Positions 22,117-27,541 of a stretch of 27,541 nucleotides of DNA are shown here, piece by piece. The stretch covers positions 1-27,541 of the forward strand of contig CAIQSY010000073.1 in NCBI GenBank assembly GCA_903874585.1. Direction: 5' to 3'. A model generated the notes under the pieces. It saw only the letters and a program-made list of their open reading frames with translations. It was not told where the DNA came from and did no database searches. Numbering within the stretch: the first letter of the stretch is position 1; the number at the start of each line of letters is the position of its first letter. Source of the DNA: an uncultured Chlorobiaceae bacterium. Its GTDB lineage: Bacteria > Bacteroidota > Chlorobiia > Chlorobiales > Chlorobiaceae. A program made the position numbers and the translations under genes.

Positions 22117-22408
22117 AAAGGTTGATAATTACGTCATAAAGTAAACTGTCGCTGACAAGCAGCACAACTGATGTACGCTTGATTTTTTAGCGAAAGTAAT
22201 GAAAAAAGAGCAGAATGAGGCAAAATGCGATCCGTTGCTTGCCTTCGACTCCGCTCAGGCAACGTTGTGAGTGGAGTCGAAGCTTGTGTGTGAATGATAC
22301 GATGTGGCTTTGTTGTTTGCTATTTTATGTATGCCCGAACAAAAACCAGATATAGTTATATAAAATAATATCTTATATTTTCTTTTAAAATCGAAAATAT
22401 TTGACTTT
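22117..22408. promoter_or_regulatory. Divergent intergenic region between pdxJ and hsdM
   Basis: No gene is visible. The region must contain the promoters of both flanking operons. The half next to hsdM is very AT-rich (ATAGTTATATAAAATAATA near 22350-22370), a likely promoter area, but I cannot place -35 and -10 boxes with confidence. hsdM has no clear Shine-Dalgarno. A hairpin repeat sits in the middle (22243-22282). Confidence 0.5.
22243..22282. repeat. Hairpin repeat with CTTCGACTCC arms
   Basis: The arms CTTCGACTCC and GGAGTCGAAG are exact complements, and the inner GCTCA/TGAGT pairs extend the stem to about 15 bp with one wobble pair; the loop is about 10 bases. No T-tract follows. The CTTCGACTCCGCTCAG wording is common in dispersed repeats of related bacteria (from memory). 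Confidence 0.75.
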
Positions 22409-23953
22409 ATGGTACAAACAAAAGCACCAAAAGAGATAAAAGAAGAGCCTATAGAGAAGCAGCTCTGGAAAGCCGCCGACAAGTTGCGCAAAAACATTGA
22501 CGCTGCCGAATACAAGCACGTCGTGCTCGGTCTGATGTTTCTCAAATACATCTCCGACTCTTTTGAGGAGATGTACGCCAAACTTCAGACAGGTGAAGGG
22601 GAGTATGCCGGAGCCGACCCGGAAGACAAGGATGAGTACAAGGGCGAAAATATTTTCTTTGTACCTCAGCAAGCTCGATGGTCTTATCTGCTGACGAGTG
22701 CCCGCCAGTCGGATATTGGCATTCTTGTTGATGAGGCGATGGATATTATAGAAAAGGAAAACCCGATGCTCAAGGGCGTTCTGCCCAAGGTCTATGCACG
22801 CCAAAACCTCGATCCCGCAAGCCTTGGCGGTTTGATTGACCTCATGAGCAATATCGCCCTCGGTGATGCCAAGTCACGGAGTCGCGACGTGCTTGGTCAC
22901 GTTTTTGAATACTTTCTCGGCGAGTTTGCGCTCGCAGAAGGCAAGCAGGGCGGGCAGTTCTACACTCCGCGCAGCATTGTTGAACTTCTTGTAGCAATGC
23001 TTGAGCCCTACAAAGGCAGGGTTTTGGACCCTTGTTGTGGTTCCGGTGGTATGTTTGTGCAGTCGGAACGATTTATCACCGAGCATCAAGGTCGCGTGAA
23101 GGATATCTCAATTTACGGTCAGGAGAGCAACCAGACCACCTGGCGGCTGGCAAAGATCAACCTTGCCATTCGTGGTATCGACAGCTCCCAGGTCAAATGG
23201 AACAACGAAGGCTCCTTTCTCAACGATGCCCATAAAGACCTCAAAGCCGATTATGTTATTGCCAATCCACCCTTCAACGACAGCGACTGGAGCGGTGAAC
23301 AACTTCGTAGCGATGGTCGCTGGAAATACGGCATTCCACCGGCAGGCAATGCTAACTTCGCCTGGTTGCAGCACTTCATCTTTCACCTTGCCCCGAATGG
23401 CATTGCCGGGGTCGTGCTTGCCAAAGGCGCACTTACCAGCAAAAGCAGCGGCGAGGGCGATATCCGTAAATCCATGATAGCCGACGGCAACCTGATTGAC
23501 TGCGTTGTCAACCTGCCAGCCAAGCTCTTTCTGAACACCCAGATTCCTGCCGCTCTCTGGTTTCTGAACCGCGCACGGAACAATGGGCACCCGCGCAAGA
23601 ACGAAATTCTCTTTATTGATGCGCGTAACCTTGGCCACCTCATCAACCGCCGTACCCGTGAGCTATCGGATGACGATATTGACATGATTGCCGAAACTTA
23701 TCACGACTGGCGAACCGATGAAGGGAAGTATGAGGATATTAAAGGCTTTTGTGCCTCCGTGCCGTTGGAACGAGTGCAGGAACTCGACTACGTGCTCACG
23801 CCGGGGCGCTATGTCGGCCTTGCTGAGGAAGAGGACGACTTTGATTTTGCCTCACGCTTTGCTGCGCTGAAGGCTGAGTTTGAAGCACAGTTGGTGGAAG
23901 AAGCTGAGTTGAACAAGGCGATTGCCGAGAATCTGGCGAGGATAAAAATATGA
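22409..23953 (+). CDS. hsdM: Type I restriction-modification methyltransferase subunit
   Basis: A 514-residue N6-adenine methyltransferase. The N-terminal HsdM bundle (QLWKAADKLRKNIDAAEYKHVVLGLMFLKYISD) is followed by GGQFYTPRSIVELLV, the SAM-binding motif DPCCGSGGMF (207-216) and the catalytic NPPF (286-289, in DYVIANPPFNDSDW). Length and wording fit the EcoR124/Type IC-like branch. It methylates the host target with two copies joined to one HsdS. It is first in the operon; its last codons overlap the next gene (ATGA at 23950). Base composition matches the core genome (33 of 60 bases G+C in the line from 23521), unlike the genes at the other end of the operon. Confidence 0.96.
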   Translation: MVQTKAPKEIKEEPIEKQLWKAADKLRKNIDAAEYKHVVLGLMFLKYISDSFEEMYAKLQTGEGEYAGADPEDKDEYKGENIFFVPQQARWSYLLTSARQSDIGILVDEAMDIIEKENPMLKGVLPKVYARQNLDPASLGGLIDLMSNIALGDAKSRSRDVLGHVFEYFLGEFALAEGKQGGQFYTPRSIVELLVAMLEPYKGRVLDPCCGSGGMFVQSERFITEHQGRVKDISIYGQESNQTTWRLAKINLAIRGIDSSQVKWNNEGSFLNDAHKDLKADYVIANPPFNDSDWSGEQLRSDGRWKYGIPPAGNANFAWLQHFIFHLAPNGIAGVVLAKGALTSKSSGEGDIRKSMIADGNLIDCVVNLPAKLFLNTQIPAALWFLNRARNNGHPRKNEILFIDARNLGHLINRRTRELSDDDIDMIAETYHDWRTDEGKYEDIKGFCASVPLERVQELDYVLTPGRYVGLAEEEDDFDFASRFAALKAEFEAQLVEEAELNKAIAENLARIKI

Positions 23954-25032
23954 ACGGAAATAACCGGTTGTATAATGAGTTGCTGGAGCTGGTTCAGATA
24001 AAAATCAGACAGGCACAACAGAAGGCAGTTTTTTCCATTAACCGGGAGTTACTCATTCTTTACTGGGAAACGGGAAAACTTATTGCTCAGCGCCAACAGC
24101 AAGAAGGGTGGGGAAGCGCCATTATTCCACGGCTGAGTCGTGATATCAACAATTTATTACCTGAAATCAAAGGCTATTCGATCCGCAACATCGGGCGTAT
24201 GATTGCTTTTTATCGCGAATACCCTGATGCCGATCTGTTTTTGCCACAGCCTGTGGCAAAAAATAAGCAACCCTCAAATTTGCCACAGCCCGAGGCAAAA
24301 ATTGAGTCTCTGATTTTTTCTCTGCCCTGGGGTCATAACATCCTGCTCCTGGAAAAGATCAAAGATCGTCAACACCGGTTGTTTTACATGCAGCAGGCGT
24401 TGCTTCATGGTTGGAGCCGAAATGTTCTTGCTATGATGTACGAAAGTCAACTGCATGCAAGAGATGGGTGCAAGCTGTCAAATTTTAGTGAATTGCTGCC
24501 TCCTGAGCAGTCGGATATGGTTCGGCAGGCATTAAAAGATCCTTATGTATTTGATTTTTTGACGCTCACCGAACCTTATCATGAACGGGAACTGGAAACA
24601 ACGCTGCTTAACCATATTGAAAAATTTCTGATGGAGCTTGGCGTAGGCTTTGCGTTTATAGGTAGGCAATACCCTTTGAGCATCGGAAAGGATGATTTTT
24701 ATATTGACCTCCTGTTTTATCATCTCAAGTTGCGTTGCTTTATAGTCATAGAACTGAAAAAAGGGAAGTTTAAACCGGAATATGCCGGAAAGCTGAATTT
24801 TTATTGCAATGTTGTGGATGGCACGCTCAAGCATGTTGATGACCAGCCTACCATTGGTTTGATTTTATGCCAGGATAAAAATGAACTTGTTGCAGAATAC
24901 GCATTGAAAGGTATTGACAAGCCGATTGGTATCAGTGAATACCAGTTAATGAAACAGTTGCCCATTGAATTCCAGTCATCCCTGCCGAGTATCGAACAGA
25001 TTGAAGCGGAGTTGGGAGGTGGCGATGAGTGA
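23950..25032 (+). CDS. YhcG/DUF1016-family PD-(D/E)XK nuclease
   Basis: A 360-residue protein with the two-domain layout of YhcG (DUF1016). Residues 5-165 are the helical N-terminal domain (VFSINRELLILYWETGKLI, GWGSAIIPRLSRDI, YSIRNIGRMIAFYREYP, LPWGHNILLLEKI). Residues 195-345 are the nuclease (DPYVFDFLTL, GFAFIGRQYPLSIGKDDFYIDLLFYH, FIVIELKKGKFKPEYAGKLNFY), with Asp253, Glu268 and Lys270 as the likely PD-(D/E)XK triad. The linker at 98-117 repeats LPQPVAK/LPQPEAK and is encoded by a palindrome. It overlaps hsdM by 4 nt and hsdS by 8 nt. Family members occur in Type I loci; whether this one cleaves DNA here is inferred. Confidence 0.92.
   Translation: MNGNNRLYNELLELVQIKIRQAQQKAVFSINRELLILYWETGKLIAQRQQQEGWGSAIIPRLSRDINNLLPEIKGYSIRNIGRMIAFYREYPDADLFLPQPVAKNKQPSNLPQPEAKIESLIFSLPWGHNILLLEKIKDRQHRLFYMQQALLHGWSRNVLAMMYESQLHARDGCKLSNFSELLPPEQSDMVRQALKDPYVFDFLTLTEPYHERELETTLLNHIEKFLMELGVGFAFIGRQYPLSIGKDDFYIDLLFYHLKLRCFIVIELKKGKFKPEYAGKLNFYCNVVDGTLKHVDDQPTIGLILCQDKNELVAEYALKGIDKPIGISEYQLMKQLPIEFQSSLPSIEQIEAELGGGDE
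24238..24262. repeat. Perfect 12-bp-arm palindrome inside the YhcG-like gene
   Basis: TTTTTGCCACAG, one central C, then CTGTGGCAAAAA. A decayed copy (TTTGCC...GGCAAA) lies about 40 bp on, so the two encode LPQPVAK and LPQPEAK in frame. It falls in the interdomain linker. Confidence 0.9.
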
Positions 25033-26098
25033 ATGGTGTGACTACAAATTAGGCGATATTGCAGAATATGTAAGCAGAGGTATTTCGCCCAAATATGTTA
25101 AGAATAACGGTATCCCTGTAATAAATCAAAAGTGTATAAGGGGGGGGACGATTTCTTTAGACCTTATTAAATATCAGGACAAAGAGAAAAAACACGCGAA
25201 TGAAAAAATTGTTCATAATGAGGACATTCTAATTAATTCAACTGGTGTCGGAACCGCTGGTCGTGTTGCAATATTTAGACAAACGGGAAAAGTTTTAGCA
25301 GATAGCCACATTTCTATTTTGAGATTAAATAGGCACATAGCACATCCTCTATTTGTTTATTATAACCTAAGAAAAAGAGAAACTGAAATTGAAGGCTACG
25401 CTGAAGGCTCAACGGGTCAAATCGAACTTAGTCGTGACAAGGTAAAAGAGATAGATATTTTACTACCCACTATTCCCGAACAAAAAGCCATTGCTAATGT
25501 CCTCAGCAGCCTCGACGACAAAATCGACCTGCTGCATCGCCAGAACAAAACCCTTGAATCCATGGCTGAAACCCTCTTTCGGCAGTGGTTTATCGAGGAG
25601 GCGAGGGAGGGCTGGGAAGATGGGACTATAGCCGATTTGATTGATTTTAATCCACTTAGAAAACTATCAAAAGGATCGGTTGCGCCTTACCTGGAAATGG
25701 CATCTCTTAACAATTCAACATTTAACCCGGATGATTGGTACGATCGAGCATTCTCATCGGGTACCAAATTTATTAATGGAGATACGTTGCTGGCTCGCAT
25801 TACACCCTGTTTGGAAAATGGTAAAACAGCCTATGTGCTTGCCAGAAATACTGATTTCAGGGCATATGCAGAGGGATGCTTGGCAGGTTCAAGCGGCCGC
25901 CAACGAGTAGAACTCCAACACTTAAAAAATTATGTAATTAAGATTCCGACGCAGGATATTGTTTCCGAATTCAATTCTTTGTCCGAGTCAATCACGCCAA
26001 AGTTGCATTCAAATTTTCTTCAAATCCGGACGCTTGAAAAACTCCGTGATACCCTGTTGCCAAAGCTGATGAGCGGGGAAGTGAGGGTAAAAAATTAA
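25025..26098 (+). CDS. hsdS: Type I restriction-modification specificity subunit
   Basis: A 357-residue HsdS with two target-recognition domains. TRD1 is about 1-150 (WCDYKLGDIAEYVSRGISPKY, ending DILLPTIPEQKAI). The central conserved helices are 150-190 (EQKAIANVLSSLDDKIDLLH, ETLFRQWF). TRD2 is about 195-330, and the end LEKLRDTLLPKLMSGEV is the second conserved helix. It sets the DNA sequence recognised by both methylase and endonuclease; the target cannot be read from this. I start at ATG 25025, overlapping the YhcG-like stop by 8 nt; the frame is open to 24965 but that is the other gene. TRD1 is AT-rich (18 of 60 bases G+C from 25321) while the central helices are not (32 of 60 from 25501). 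Confidence 0.95.
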   Translation: MSEWCDYKLGDIAEYVSRGISPKYVKNNGIPVINQKCIRGGTISLDLIKYQDKEKKHANEKIVHNEDILINSTGVGTAGRVAIFRQTGKVLADSHISILRLNRHIAHPLFVYYNLRKRETEIEGYAEGSTGQIELSRDKVKEIDILLPTIPEQKAIANVLSSLDDKIDLLHRQNKTLESMAETLFRQWFIEEAREGWEDGTIADLIDFNPLRKLSKGSVAPYLEMASLNNSTFNPDDWYDRAFSSGTKFINGDTLLARITPCLENGKTAYVLARNTDFRAYAEGCLAGSSGRQRVELQHLKNYVIKIPTQDIVSEFNSLSESITPKLHSNFLQIRTLEKLRDTLLPKLMSGEVRVKN

Positions 26099-26107
26099 TT
26101 AACAGAT

Positions 26108-26641
26108 ATGAGAATATCGAACGAACAAGCTGAATACCTTTTGAAATTGCCCAAAAAAGTTGTTGGGCATGAAGGCTTACTGGAGAGTTTGACGATTAAC
26201 CAGCAGTTTCCGATTAACCAACGTTTCGAGATTATTTCAGCAGAAGATGATGAGTTTACTTTTTTATGGGAAATAAAACAAAGCCAGAAAAACACTGTTC
26301 GGGTGAGTTTTCACCATCAGGAAAACGATACTAAAACAGGCTTGCTGCGTGTCGATTATAATAGTGGGCATCAAAACCCTGCTGCAATTTCAGAATTTGT
26401 GCCTGAAGAATTTCATCCTTTTGTCGGGAAAACTTTTTCAAATAAAGAACACCACATCCATTACCATGTACAAGGTTATAAGTCACTTGTGTGGGCAATT
26501 CCTTTGGTCGATGATGATTTTGAAATAAAAGAATTGAACAGAGATGCCCAGTTCAACAGCACTTTGGCAGATATCATTACATTATTCGCAAAGACGATCA
26601 ATCTGGAGACGGTCATTACAATAAATCCATTACTACTATGA
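26108..26641 (+). CDS. Unknown protein in the Type I RM operon (177 residues)
   Basis: A soluble-looking protein with no signal or membrane segment. It begins MRISNEQAEYLLKLPKKVV and has a beta-rich middle (FTFLWEIKQSQKNTVRVSFHHQ; GLLRVDYNSGHQNP), then FHPFVGKTF and a His-rich strand HHIHYHVQGY. I do not recognise it with certainty; it recalls short DUF-type proteins seen next to DUF1828 proteins (DUF6978 is a guess). It lies 9 nt after hsdS and overlaps the next gene by 4 nt (ATGA), so the two unknown genes are coupled. Low G+C compared with hsdM suggests separate origin. Confidence 0.75.
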   Translation: MRISNEQAEYLLKLPKKVVGHEGLLESLTINQQFPINQRFEIISAEDDEFTFLWEIKQSQKNTVRVSFHHQENDTKTGLLRVDYNSGHQNPAAISEFVPEEFHPFVGKTFSNKEHHIHYHVQGYKSLVWAIPLVDDDFEIKELNRDAQFNSTLADIITLFAKTINLETVITINPLLL

Positions 26642-27420
26642 GCTGGATAGAGAATAGTATCAAAGAATATTACAATTGGCTTCACGAAAAAACCATTGTA
26701 ACCAAAGATGAAAACACAGGATGGAACTCTATAACCACTCCGTTTTTAGGTTTATTTAATGATAATATTGAGATTTATGCCAAACTTGAAAATGGCAAGC
26801 TCATTTTATCTGATGATGGTGTAACATTAGCTCATTTAGAACTTTCAGGAGCGCCTTTATTGCGTTCTCCGAAACGCAAAGAGTGGCTTGATATGGTTTT
26901 ACTGAATTATGGAATTACACTGATTGATAATGAACTTCAGGTTGTTGGCACAGAAAAAGATTTTAATCAAAAGAAGCATAATCTGATCTGTGCAATTTCA
27001 GAAGTTTCGGATATGGCAATGATGGCAAAACATACCGTCTCTTCTCTTTTTAAGGAAGATGTGAAAGCCTATCTCGATGAACAAGGTATTATTTGCACTC
27101 CACAGTTTATTGCAAAAGGTTCTACAGGTATTGAATTTACCTTTGACTTTCAAATTGCGGGCAAGCAAAAAGAGATTGTCATTAAATCTTTTAATTCTCT
27201 GAATAAAATTAATGTTCCGAATTTTCTCTTCGGGTGGGAGGATATAAAGCCAACCAGAGAGAAGGTTTCCTGCAAAGCATTAAAAGGGTTGGCTATTGTC
27301 AATAATGAGGACAAGGAGATAAAGAGGGAGTATTTGGATGCCCTGAAAAGTAAGGGTGCTGATATTATCCTGTGGGATCAACGCTATCAGCGAGAAATGT
27401 TAGATAAATTTGCCGCGTAG
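26638..27420 (+). CDS. DUF1828/DUF1829-like protein in the Type I RM operon
   Basis: A 260-residue soluble protein. Residues 10-100 match the style of DUF1828 (TPFLGLFNDNIEIYAKLENG, LILSDDGVTLAHLELSG, LLNYGITL), and residues 140-255 that of DUF1829 (VKAYLDEQGIICTPQFIAKG, FTFDFQIAGKQKEIVIKSFN, ADIILWDQR). The family has no settled function. It is found in accessory and prophage-like DNA, so a defence or regulatory role is possible but inferred. It starts within the stop of the preceding gene and ends 20 nt before hsdR. The gene is AT-rich (19 of 60 bases G+C from 26761). Confidence 0.8.
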   Translation: MSWIENSIKEYYNWLHEKTIVTKDENTGWNSITTPFLGLFNDNIEIYAKLENGKLILSDDGVTLAHLELSGAPLLRSPKRKEWLDMVLLNYGITLIDNELQVVGTEKDFNQKKHNLICAISEVSDMAMMAKHTVSSLFKEDVKAYLDEQGIICTPQFIAKGSTGIEFTFDFQIAGKQKEIVIKSFNSLNKINVPNFLFGWEDIKPTREKVSCKALKGLAIVNNEDKEIKREYLDALKSKGADIILWDQRYQREMLDKFAA

Positions 27421-27440
27421 CATCAAAAGTAAAATCAAGC

Positions 27441-27541
27441 ATGACACAAAAGCTGACTGAATCCGCCATAGAAGAGTTTGCCATTCATCTGTTTGAGCGG
27501 CAGGGCTATAGCTACATCTATGGACCGGATATTGCTCCTGA
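27441..27541 (+). CDS. hsdR: Type I restriction endonuclease subunit, N-terminus only
   Basis: The last 101 bases encode MTQKLTESAIEEFAIHLFER and then QGYSYIYGPDIAP before the window ends. This is a typical HsdR opening (E..IE..AI..L...GY.Y..G), ahead of the PD-(D/E)XK domain and the SF2 translocase motor that lie outside. Position after hsdM and hsdS supports the call. The full gene would be around 3 kb. Confidence 0.85.
   Translation, partial: MTQKLTESAIEEFAIHLFERQGYSYIYGPDIAP

Overview
The window looks like chromosome from a green sulfur bacterium (Chlorobi, Chlorobium/Pelodictyon-like). The clearest marker is a carotenoid-type FAD oxidoreductase with an internal Rieske [2Fe-2S] domain (13314-15245), which fits CrtU of green sulfur bacteria. 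It sits among ordinary anaerobe housekeeping genes (oxygen-independent hemN, purE, pdxJ, uppP). The taxonomic call is an inference from gene content; there is no rRNA or tRNA in the window.

Layout. (1) 1-4045 is accessory and repeat-rich. It holds the tail of hicB and a short hicA, a RelE/ParE toxin with a ribbon-helix-helix antitoxin, a SUMF1-domain secreted protein and a divergent LPP20-like lipoprotein gene. A second, internally deleted copy of the lipoprotein locus and three copies of a multi-hairpin repeat lie between them. (2) 4046-8302 is housekeeping: a Gdx/SugE-type SMR exporter with a Gfo/Idh/MocA oxidoreductase, a strong terminator, hemN, then purE overlapping a cupin (DUF985) gene. 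(3) 8303-12686 is a gene graveyard around one intact gene: a frameshifted DUF1566 gene, a pair of tiny overlapping ORFs, an IS3-type transposase remnant, intact mgtA, the 3' end of bioA, and the 5' end of a higB toxin gene. (4) 12687-22116 is core: a TPR protein and crtU-like gene on +, and on - two operons, pdxJ-rdgB-uppP and PHP-mlaE-mlaF-mlaD-serine hydrolase. (5) 22409-27541 (end of window) is a Type I restriction-modification operon with extra genes.

The last region is the best candidate for an unusual system. The order is hsdM, a YhcG/DUF1016 PD-(D/E)XK nuclease gene, hsdS, a 177-residue unknown protein, a DUF1828/DUF1829-like protein, then the start of hsdR. Three of the junctions are overlapping start/stop codons, so the accessory proteins are probably made together with the modification and specificity subunits. 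Base composition changes sharply inside hsdS and again after it, which points to modular assembly.

The other notable story is molecular: the duplicated lipoprotein locus shows a deletion bounded by a 6-bp direct repeat and loss of one arm of two palindromes, so the rearrangement can be read directly from the sequence.
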